This document shows positions 25,501-37,500 of a DNA stretch of 64,000 nucleotides, one piece after another. The stretch covers positions 437,501-501,500 of the forward strand of contig JABAKD010000022.1 in the NCBI GenBank assembly GCA_012845835.1, read 5' to 3'. Under the pieces are notes generated by a model, which ran no database searches, was not told the DNA's origin, and worked only from the letters and a program-made list of their open reading frames with translations. How positions within the stretch are numbered: the first letter of the stretch is position 1; each line of letters starts with the position of its first letter. The DNA comes from Undaria pinnatifida. Lineage: Eukaryota; Sar; Phaeophyceae; Laminariales; Alariaceae. The translations under genes and the position numbers were made by a program.

Positions 25501-28500
25501 CAGTACATATTTCGTATGAACACCAGATACACCAGGTATATATGTACACCATACCTGCCATCTGGAGCTAGCCAGAGGAGAAGCAAACCTCGCGAGACCG
25601 TTCCTCGCCCCCTGCACGACCTCCGACCAGTTCGACCCCGCCTCCCTACCAGAGTCCCCGTCCCCGCTCCCCTCCCCCGAATCGCCAGTCCCCAAAGCTG
25701 ATGGGTTAGACCGTCTGGGAGAGCCGGGGTGCTGCACCTGCAAGGAGGAAAATCAACCAAAGGGTTAGCGTTATAGGGTTCGGGTTATAGGGTTAGGGTT
25801 ACGGTTAGCGTTATAGGGTTAGGGTTGAGGTTACGGTTAGCGTTATAGGGTTAGGTTAGGGTTACGGTTAGCGTTATAGGGTTATGTCAGGGTTAGGGTA
25901 AAGGGTTAGGTTACGGTTACGGTTAGTGTTATAGGGTTAGGTAAGGGTTAGGGTGTAAGGTTAGGTTAGGTTCACGGTTAGGGTTATGCGGTTAGTTTAG
26001 GGATGGGGTTAGGGTAGGGCTAGGTTCAAGGTAAGGGTTATAGGGTTAGTTTAGGGCTAGGGTTAGGGTAGGGTTAGGTTCACACGGTTAGGGTTATGGG
26101 GTTAGTTTAGGGTTACGGTTAGGGTAGGGTTTGGGATAAGGATAGAAGGCGTGCGATTAATAGCACTGTTGGGCTAAATACATTTTCTGTATGACGGGGC
26201 AGGTTATACCTGTAACCTCAGCAAACCCCAAACCATCGGAACGCCATGCTTGTGATGCAGTGAGTGTTTTTGTGTATTTAGGTCATGGGAGTTTAGGGCT
26301 AGGGTTAGGGTTAGGGTAACGGTTAGGGTTAGGGCTGGTGCAACTAAGGTCGACAGAGATTACTTGTCGGCGGGAAACGGAATTCTCCGTCTCTCTGTCA
26401 CTAGAATCTACGGAGACTCCACGACCACTTCTAGTACAACACGACACGATAGCCAACACCTCCGGGACGGCTACCGTTCATACAAATCTTGACTATTAAG
26501 ATTCAATACACACAAGATATGCCTTTGCCACGGTAGAAAGTGTACCTGCGACCCTTAGTCGCACTTTCAGCGTACATAAAATCAGTTTCTGCCTGGAAGG
26601 CATAGAGCTCCTGAACCTTCTCAACCAGCCACCTTCAGGAGGAAAAAAGGACACCTCTTTTTTCAGGGGTTAGCGTTAGCGTTAGCGTTAGCGTTAGCGT
26701 TGGGGCTAGGGTTAGGGTGCAAAAGCCTCAAAAGGGTGGGTTAGGCTTAGCGTTAGCGTTGGGGCTAGGGTTAGGGTGCAAAAGCCATAAAAGGGTGGCG
26801 GTGAGGGTTACAGTGAGAGGTCGGGAGCAAAAGCAAGCAAAGAAGGGCAACGTTTGGCTTCACCTTAGGAAAAGCAGCGAGGTGGGGGCGCGCGGAAAGG
26901 GAGGGGGGGGAGATGGAGGGTGTACTAACATCATGTAATGCCGTAGGCTCAAGACCACAGACTCTCGCACCTTTACAACGCCAGGACGGAGAGCACGTCG
27001 GATTTCCACCGACCTTGGGAGGGGAGGCGCAAAAAGGATCCTACTCTAGCTATTTAAAAAAATGTCCCCAAAACGTGAAGAAAAAATGAACCCCAGCGGA
27101 AGAAGTTGACATGGAACTCACGTGGCCCGTCCCCACGACGAGAGCCTTGCCGAAGAGAATCCAGTGTAGGGGACGGTAGCCCGCCTGGTCCACACTTGCC
27201 ACGGTATCGATTGCCACTTCCAGCTATAAAATACAGGGGGAGAGCGCCAGACAAAGAGACAAAAGGGGTGAAGCGCCGCAAAGAGCAATATCGTTAGCAC
27301 AGCTGAAGCTAGAAGCTCGCGCAAGCAGAACACATGTCCTTCAACATTCGTACGCCGAAAAGGCACTTGTCTCGCCGCTTCCCTCTACGAGTAGCATACT
27401 AGTTTCGCGTCGTCAAAAACGGAAACTCGCTTTCACTCGAAACAACCGAAACGGTACCTGTCTCGCCGCGTCCACCCTGACGCCGAAGTGCCTCTCCACG
27501 TCCCTGCTAACGACCACCCCGCGCCAAGTCGGAGCACCTTCCCACGTGAGCGACCCCAAGACGCTCTCCAAGCAACTGTACAGCTCCAGCTGCACAAATT
27601 AAAACGGTACAAATCTAGGGGTTAGGGTGTTTGCCATTACCAACCTGAATTTATCGAACTCAGCTGACGTATATGAACTATCAATACTAAAAAAATGGAA
27701 TGAAAAAAATAGAATAAAAACATAAAAACATGGCAAATCTGATTGGTTGCTGTTCATCTTTTTTTAGTGGAATTTACTTGGTTGGGCCGGTTGTCCCGAC
27801 CAAGGAAGTGTGTGGACCTTTCTTGGGTTGCGAGTACCAAAAGAGCATTCTTGGCCCTTTTTCTTCGACATTATTGTAGCTTGGCTTGGAGTTAAGTTAT
27901 GACGTTGTTAATGGTCGGTTTCAATACTTTCACCACATATTTTCTGGTGTCAAATATGTTTACCATATATATTTCCAACTTCAATACATTTACCGTATTT
28001 TTCCGGTTTCAATATACTGTTTACCATATGTTTTTCTACCTATTAATAGTACCCAAACAACCTCGGTGTCCAGCAAACACCCTTTAACAAGCACAACCAC
28101 GGTATTTGAACTGACGGATCGATCTGAAACGCCCGACGACGGCACATTAAAAAGTGCGCGGGAGGGGGAGGGGGAGGGTCAAAAGAGCTAAAATCCACCA
28201 TAGCCACTACCGACACCGACCGACCACGTCTGCTTCAAAAAGGGAGGCAGACGTTCCATCAGAAGCCAACAAAAACGCCTTCCAAGGGAGTATGCGCTAA
28301 AATGCCATTGCTATCACGATAGGGGCAGCACTTTCTGGAAAAAAAGCAAAACATATATGATCGACGGGGGCCTTGAACTGAGGAACTGGCCAACATACAT
28401 CATCGAAACCCCATATATCGAAATATGCGTTTTTATATGTTCTTGCGTATGCGTGTGTTGTCTTTCACATTAAAGCGTTCTGTCTAGTCAACGACATCAG

Positions 28501-31500
28501 TACACCCAGTGTCCGTGCTGATTGTTCTGATTGTTCTGATTGTTCTGATTGTTGTCTTGATCCTACTGTTCCCAGGTAATGGGATAAAGGTACAATTTTT
28601 CTCAGAAGTCACGTTTTATCAGGCTTTTACGGGTCGAGACCTCAAGATGACGCGGGTCGGGTCAGAAAGATATGTCAAAATGTCCTGGGTCGAATCTGGT
28701 CGGATCAAGGGGGTGCTCCAAATTTCACGGGTCGGCGCGGGTCGGGTCGGGTCGGGTCGGATTTGGCGGACCCGAAACCGACACGAACCGCGAGAACTGA
28801 CCCGTAAGCAGCCCCGACTTTTATGTGTGACGTCTAGAGGTCCTCGAGTGAGAAGTCCCACAAAAACGGGTGCATCTCCTACGGGTGAACACGCCTGCAC
28901 CGTATACACACACGCACAGCACGATATCAAAAGCCCCCTCACGGCGTGGAAACCCGGACGCCGGGCGAAACAACCCTGTACATAACACATATACTCCAAA
29001 ACCGATGCAACTCAAACAACGGTCTCATTTCCAAAGGATAACCGTTGTCAGAAATGTTTGGATCAACTGGTCTAACTGGTCTCCTACGACAGGACTATTG
29101 GCCTTGTTGGGCTGGGGTTACCTAGAGAGAGCTGCACCACACGGTCTCCGACACGCGGCACCCGTACAAGCCCCCCCCCCCCCCCCGCCCCTCCTCCCGC
29201 TCCCTCACGAGGTCGCAAACCCCATAGCACGCACGATCGAATAATTATACTTAGAAGTATTGATACAGCAGCAGCTTGCGAAAGGGAGTTTCTGTTGTAT
29301 TCTTGTGCGCCCGCACCAATCATTAAAAAGAAAATATTGGTTTAGACTATTGGACTAGACTATTGGATTAGACCTGTCCCAGCCTCTGGGTGGAAGGGGT
29401 GCTCAGTATTTCTCCCACAACCTCTTCCGTATGGCTTTGGGTTGGTTGGAACAGAGCGATGACAAAGGTTGGCACAAATTCTACAAGGGTTGATACCGTA
29501 TTCGATCAAACTCATGGAGCCACCACCGTGCCTTTCATTGCTGCGATTCCATTGCCCCTGAGATTACGACGTTTTCGACTCAGAGCTGAGGTGTCTTTTT
29601 TACAAACAGTCGTCAACTCGTTCGGACTGGTCGGTGTTGTTTGCCTGTTACTTGTGCGGTGGCTAATTATTTTCGTTCAGTTTTTACGAGAGTTTTGTCC
29701 CTCTTTCAACTTGCGAAACCTCCCGGCATTCAAGCCAACCACATGAAGAAGGCGAAGCCTATATTTACATGCGAAAAAGCATGCCTATTGTGTTCTGACG
29801 CTTACCTCTGGCTGATAGCCCTCAACAGCTTCAGGCGCCTTCGCCGACACAAGCTTCACGCACATGGCCGCCCGCAGCAGACACTCCGGGGAAGTACCGC
29901 CGACTCCACCGCCTAGAACTCCCTGTTGGCAGATACATCGGCAGTTACGTTGGTGGCAATCAGTCACATCAGTTGGCAATGACATCGGTTACATCGATTA
30001 CAGCAAAAACATTCGTTACATCTGGTACATTCGATGACAGTTACACGCGCTGAAACGATTGGCCCGTCGATAACATCCGCAGTTACATCAGTTACATCGG
30101 CAATTACACCGATAGGCCGTCACGTCCGTCAATCCATTGGTAGTTAAATCGGCTACATTCGATAGCCGTTACACGGGAGCATCCATTAGCAGTTACCTCG
30201 GTTTCAATCATTGACCCGTCGCTAAATCGGCAACTACATCAATTGCATCGGTTACCTCCATTGGCAGTTACATCGGTTAAATCCATTCGCAGTCACATCA
30301 GTTACATCGATTAGTCCGTTACATCGGTTACATCCAATGGTCCGTTGCATCGGTTACATCCAATGGTCCGTTGCATCGGTTACATCCATTGGCAGCTACA
30401 TCGACTATATCCATTGGCAGTTAGTGACATGGCCAGCATCTATTGGCCCTTGACACCGGGTACATCGGTTGACAGTTACATCGGTCATATAGGCGGTTAC
30501 ATCGGCGACATGCATTGGCAGTTGCATCCGTCAGATCGATTGGAAGTTACATAAGGCCACATCGATTGGCCCGTTACGTCAGTTACATTCATTGTACCTA
30601 TCAGTGACATCGGTTAATCCATTGGCAGTGACATCGGTTACATGTATCAGCCCGTTGGTTACAGCGGCAGTTACACCGGCGGTTACATCGCACTACATCA
30701 GTTACCCGGTAGGCTATATCGATTGATAGGCCCACAGCCACCTCGTTTACATCGGCGCAGCAATATTGGTTACATCGATTGGCCTGTTGCAACGGCTACA
30801 CCCATTGACCAATCGAATACTGCAGCAGTTACAACGCGTGGCACGGATTGGCTCGCTTGTGACATCGTACCTGAACGAAGGGCATGACCTCCGGCAAGGC
30901 ACCCGGCAGATCACCAGGCGCGAACATGGCCAGCAATTCCACCAGCTCCAAGCACCTGCCACAGACAGAGGGCAACAATCAAGTTATCGAACTACACCCA
31001 TCCTGCACAGAAAGACGACCCTCAAAATACCGGCCTACTCCGTACCATCCAGTATGCTACATACATGGTCCACATCTGGCACGGCAAAATGACGATCAAG
31101 CGAGAGCACTGTATCCTTCACGAGGCTCATGAGGCTCATACATGCAGCATCACATCCCATCGACGTATCATAGCATATGCAGCTGAAAAAAAGATTGTAG
31201 TGTTGTCCGAAAAATCCAGATTACAGCCGAAGATTCTCAAGATAAAAAAAAAAAACACGCACACCATCCCATCTCATCTCGTGCACCCCAACACCTCCAG
31301 CCATCCCACCCATATTGCCCAAAGGAGTGAACAGTGTCTTTATCAACGCTAAGCACGGCCAACCGCCACAGTCGCTCTCTTTCATCAGGCACGCCGCCAG
31401 ATGGCAGTCTCGGCTCTCACCCGTGTGTTGCCTCAAGAGCGGTCGCGCCGCCTAAGAACGACCCACGCCGACACCAACCTATCTACCATCTCACGGGAGT

Positions 31501-34500
31501 ACTGCAGCAGTCTACGGTATCAATAGTTAGCCTTATCAACATCAGGCACAGTCAGATGGCATCCGTTTTTCCGCATAGTACCTGGAACTGCACTGAAACT
31601 AGCTTCATCAACATGAAGAACACCCAGTAGAGGGTTCGGAACAGCAGTAGTGGCGTTTATCAACACTATTGCAAGCACAGTAGCCGGCACTCTCACCCGT
31701 GTGTTACCCTTGAGTCGTCGTGAAGCTTTAGAATCCCCCACATGGACACCAACCTATTCACCAGCTCGTGGGAGGGCTGAAGGGCCTGTTCAATGGTTAC
31801 AAACAACGGACAAATCAGATCCTCATTAAATCGCTATATAATAGGGGTCCCTCTATAGTGCCGGTTGAGTAGTGCCGGTCCCTCTATAGTGCCATTAAAA
31901 TCGCTGGGCACAGATGGAAACAACATACAGTGGCAGTGAGCGGAGTAGTGCCGACTGCCCGTACAGTGCGCGTGAAATCGCTTGGCACAGACGGAAATAA
32001 TCTATAGCGGCAGTGTGCGGAGTAGTGCCGGTTGCCGTTACAATGCCGTATTTTCGGCTGTGGCATATACCGGCACTACAGAGGGACCCCTACTGTATAG
32101 ACAACTCACGGCAGATGGATCCCTGAATCGTATAATCTGCACCAGCTCATGCGACGGCTGAGGGGCCTGTTGAAGAGCTACAAACATCGGGGAAACCCGA
32201 TCTTCAAAACAATGAGTTAGCTCATTCGGGGAAGACATATCCCTGAACTACATGATCTGCAAACGATCTACAGTAGATCGCGTTTGCCAGATGGGCAATA
32301 CGTATCACACGGTTCTTGCGCACGTGTTTTCGCCGGGTGGGATGAGTACTAGAATTCGGAAATGATACGGCTCTTGCACAATATATCATAAAGGACAAAA
32401 GTAGGGTCTAGAAAATGTCTATAATAGATCGAGATCTGTACTGTGTGTCAAGGGTTATGCTGTAGAGTCATGCTTTCGGGCCTAGATTATCCCGACTGAC
32501 GTCGCACTCTCTGTCTCTCTCATTCGCTCTCCATGTCCCCCTGTGCACCGTCCCGAGAGGGATGCGTGGTCAATGGTCAAATGATTAAGGCAAGCAACAA
32601 ATGAACCCCCGTCCCCGTCCCCGTCCCCGTCCCCGTCCCCCCCTCTCCCCGAAAATCGCCGAAAATCGCCTAAGTACCTCCTGCCTGGTAAGTGTATATC
32701 TGCCAAATGTATATTTCCAAATAATACTGCACCTGCATGACCGGCAGCAGAGTACACAGCAGCTTGGCCAGCACACAGGCCAATCCAGGCACCTCCGCCG
32801 ACACCGCCTGCCCATCCTTTACAGAACCGGCTGAAGACGATGAGGACCCAGAAGAACCTGTTTTTTTCGTTTTCACCGGCATAAAAGTGGTTCAAAAGCG
32901 TAATCCGGCCCAATAAAAAATCCAAATATACCTAGTTTACATAATAATCCACGAACATCAGTGCTAACCCCCCCCGAAAACCAGCCTATCATCCCCCCTG
33001 CCTCCTCCGCCGACGATACCGCCTGCCCATTTTTTACAGAACCGCCTGAAGACGACGAGGAATCAGAACCTGCTGTTTTGTCTTTTGCGACCGTGTTCTC
33101 AGCGGTAGGCACGAAGCATCAAGACTACGCTATGAACTCGTGTGGGCTACACAATAGCAGGTGTTTATCGGTGTTATCGGAGTTACTTGCGCGTGGGTGG
33201 CTAAACACTTTCGTTCGCATATGCGTACTCATGGTTTTCAATAGTTCCCCCCCCTCTTTTCAGTGACACATTCTTGCCTTTTTTCAACCACTTCAACCAT
33301 TCCACGCCAGTGACGTCACCAGGGGGCAATTTGACCGGTAGTATTTCCTATGGGTTAGGGTTAAGGTCAGTTCCATGATTTTAAAAATACCAATAATGTT
33401 TAGTCACCCCCCCTTTTCAACTTGCGACACCCCCCGGACTTCAACCAACCATACCCCGAGGGGGAACCTTGCACCCCTTGACGTATAACCACTGCCCAGA
33501 CATCATCCCACACTGATTCCAAGTAGTAATGTGCATATAAAAAGTGCGTGCAGATCCAATGAGGTTCTAGCGCCAGTTCCACCATACAAACTTCAATGCA
33601 TGTGTCCCAGATCCAATGAGGCTCTAGCGCCAGTTCTACCCTACAAACTGCAACTCATGCGTGCTCAAGCGAGTGGTTGCAGCAGTGTTATAAAAGGGAT
33701 ATCCCGGCGCAAAACCCTCGAACATCTCTCGTAACCCGAACACCAGGTTCTCAACACCCCTTCCCTTGCAACCCCGACTAGTCATGCTACCGACTGAACG
33801 GATTACAGCAGAGGTCACTCTATAGTGCTGGTTGAGTAGTGCCGGTTGCCCGTTATAGTGCCTGTGAAATCGCTTGGCACAGATGGGAATAACTCATGGT
33901 GGCATCGTGCGGAATAGTGCTGGTTGCCGCTATAGTGCCTTTACTTCTGGCTGGCACACACGGGCACTATATCTTGTACATCGGGAGATCACTACTATGT
34001 AACGGTATAGGGACTAACGCGTCAATACTGAACGTTATGCGCATAAAAAAAAGGCAAGTACTTGGGGGAAGAAGGGAATGAAAGACAGCGGTGACCACGG
34101 CTTTCCAGAACGCCGCTGAGCGAAGAAACTCCCACGAGTGGGGCTGAAGAGCAAAAGCGATAATAAAATATGTCGTAAAACCTTCGTGATGATCACTCAC
34201 GCTTTGTGGTGCCACCATCGAAAGGGGTCCATGACCCCAAAAAGTGTGCTTCCAGTAGCTCCACCACACCTAGCAGGTACCTTACCACATCCTGTACCTG
34301 TTGGACCGCGGGCGATATCATGGCGAGATGTCAAAACAAGAGTTGCGAGGAGTTGCAGGTGTAAGGTGGCGGGGGGGTTCTTATTCTCGGTCTTGGTACG
34401 GTTTTCTCATCGTCAAACTCTAGTCGGCTGGGCGCAAAAATACAAGTCCTACCCGCTTTCTGGAAGGAACAACATGGAAACAAAACGAAAAAAGCACCAC

Positions 34501-37500
34501 ATACTGGAATCGTAATGCTTCCTTTCTGAAATCCATCCCCAAAATGTAGGGGGAATAAAAAAACGACGCCTCAAAAACGACGCCTCACCTCGGAATACTG
34601 CGTGGGGTTGCTCTCGGCCTCCAGTCCCTTCACCACGAGACAAGTCGCGTGCAAACCCCATGTTCTGGCCGGTTGGACCACACCGCCCCCCACGGCAAGT
34701 TCTCGCTGCACATCGCCCCAGAACCAGTTCAGAACCACCTAGCAGGTACCAGCATATTTCGTGGGGAACTGGAGATGAGCGACATTGAGCATCTACCGGT
34801 ACGAGTCATCTTACGGCAGGGTAGGGACTGAACTTTTTTTTTTTTTCGTTTCTGATCTTCAACCATTGCCTGAATTGTTGAACTCCTCTAGCGTGGCGTT
34901 ATAGGTTAGTGTGTTAATTTTACGAGTATACAGTCATGTTTTAGGACGATTATTAATCTATTACGGTAATAGGACTATTAATGCTATCAATAGTATTAAT
35001 AGTAAAATACAGTAGCGCATAGAAACCTTGGTCGGGTTGCGCGAATGAATGCCTTCTAAGTCATGTTTCGGGTGATGGTTGATGGATGATGGACGATGTT
35101 CAGCTCCTCCCGTTAGGAGCTCAGAAAATTCTCAGAATCTGCTGCACACTTGTCGTGGGATGCTTCATAAGAGCGTCGTCAATAAATGTACCCGGTACCC
35201 ATCACTGTAATGCGGTGCCCAACGATATGCCGTGCCCTGTTGTTCCTAAGCGTACTGCACAAAAATACTTCGTCAGGCCGCTCGTTCAAAGAGGGCAGTA
35301 AGCACTAACCTATCAGGCACCAGGAATGCAGGGGCGTCCATTGGTAAATCGATCACTCTAACTACTCTCTTGCTCATCCGACAACCCGGCATGAGCGTCA
35401 AAGTTGACCCCGGTTGTATCGATAATTCGGAGCGTGCGACAAAAACACACTAAAAGGACACCACACTACAACCGGAGCGCTGCGATCACAGGACGAACTT
35501 TGAGAAACTTCACATTTTTTTTCTCTTTTTTTTTCTAACTTTTTACTCGGTTTTGAAGTGCCCTCTCCCTTGTCCACATGCAGTAATTTTTTTTCCTTGG
35601 CGTCTTTATTTTCACGTGGTTTCATAGTACCATCCCCTGTCCATATGCAAGAAAAGTACACACAAGCTGCGGAAGTTCGCCTCACAAGTGGTTCTTAGTA
35701 GCATGTAGCCCACCCTTCATGCGAACACCATACGGCGCTTAGTGCTTAGTGCACGCGATGTCTGCCTGATCGGTGAAAACCCGACACCCTCTATCCCGCC
35801 ATTGTAGGGATGCGAGGGACTAATAGCTAAGGTCATACCACTACGGCCATGCATGAAATGAGTGCACCCCCTTCTGCCTAGTAAAAATATATTAGTCTGG
35901 GCCCAAATGTAAGACGTTTGCATTGGATTATAGTTGGGAAAAGCGGGTTATATTTTGACCCACACTCCTGGGGTGTGAACGTTTATTTTTTCGTGTATAC
36001 TCGGATAATTGTCCTTATTGTAGCTGCGAGTCGCACCAGTCAAGAACCATCTTGCAGGGGAAGCGGACACCACCGACATCCGGCAATGGACGACGTCAAT
36101 TGTTTGATTGATCACCAACATTACAGCAGCATTACAGCAGAGCATTGTTCTTTGTAACCACCTTCTTGGGCTAACCGGGAAGAGACGACATCAACACCAT
36201 GTGTCGTGTCCCTCTCCCCTCTCCGACAAAAATGTCGTGATTCACTCTACTAGTAATACAAACCCGTGTGCCGGCACTATATCGGCAACAACGCTACTCC
36301 GCTTACCGGTACTGCCACAACTGGTTGCTCCCACCTGCACTAAACGATTCCACATGCACTCTAGCGGGTAACCGGCACAATAGCGGCAACCGGCACTATA
36401 GAGGGGCCTCTACTGTACTGCGTTAGGGTTAGCGCTATTCCCGCAGCAGGGGATAATGTGCACCTGTCCCCCCATGGTCCTCTTCAGGCACGCCAACGCA
36501 AACATCGCTCCGGCCCTGCGGTTGGCGTTGGCGGGCGAGTCCCTGTCGAATGGTTTCTTTTTCTCCGGCTTCTTGCGCAGGATCTTCAACAGGTCCTGGA
36601 ACACAATAAACAAGTACCACAGTAACGAAGACCACTGATAGGGACGGCTCACGCTATACCTACAATGGGACTCGAAGGGTGCGCCAGCTAGCGTTGGGCT
36701 GCGAAAGCAACTGAGTTAAATCGACACACGACGCGTATGAAAAATACGCGGAAGTGGTGGTGAGCTAAAGCTTTATTTTTCCCCATCCGCCGGAGGATTG
36801 CAAAAAAAAAAAAAAAAAAAACAAGTACCAACAACGCAGCTTGCAAATACGAGTATTGACCTCAAATTCGTCAAACTCACGGCTGACGTCCTTAAAATAT
36901 TTCTCATAAAATAAATCATGACATGGTACCAACAAACGAACGGAGCAGATGCTGTTGTTGCTGGTGGTTGTCGGGGACTCGTGCAGCAGGAATGTTAGTA
37001 ACTGGCAGCTTGTGCGCGTTGGTTGATAACTCGGATAATGTGGATACCAGGTCCCCTTCCCCTAGAGAGTACCGCCTCGTTACACACAAGTTAAAGGTCA
37101 CCAGAGGTCCCCCAGACTCCGGTCCGTGCTGACCCGAGATACCGACCCACCTCGCCGAGTCCTGCACACCACAACCACACTATTAATAGTATTGATAGAG
37201 ATTAACCCGTCAGGGGCACTGCTCGCATTGGCGTCGACGGCAGGACTAATATTACCGGTACAATGAAATAATCTCGGTTGGCGGTCATAAAACCCGGCTT
37301 CGCCCAGCTCAAATCACGGATCCCTATTTTTTTTATAGCGCGGCGCAAATCATGTGGCGCGGCGTGAAGTTGAAACTCGCACAACCCATACCTGGCAAGA
37401 TACAGTCAGAAAAAAGATGGTCGAACTTGAAATCTATTTCTTTTGCAGCCCGGTGCAAATTGTATGAAGCGGTTTGGAGTAGTAGAAACTCGCATAAGCC

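Larger units (their letters stand above)
31331..32250 (-). repeat. local repeats containing exon 23 and two decayed copies
   Basis: The exon 23 segment recurs at about 31395-31510 (EMVDRLVSAWVVLRRRDRS then stop) and as a 5' piece near 32135-32175 (APQPSHELVQ). Flanking TTTATCAACRCTAAGCAC sequence is repeated too, so the duplicated unit is about 300 bp. Confidence 0.8.

Noticed and set aside
27357-27395. Copy of exon 26 donor edge (CTTGTCTCGCCGC)
   Set aside because: The match is only about 20 bp with one or two differences; too short to count firmly among the exon-edge duplications.
29935-30860. CRISPR-like regular repeats
   Set aside because: Units are short, degenerate and contiguous with no unique spacers; the host is eukaryotic.
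36916-37167. Candidate minus-strand exon (DSARWVGISGQHG)
   Set aside because: Exons 19 and 20 join directly in phase and in the family's order. The candidate adds nothing recognisable, although its acceptor looks usable.
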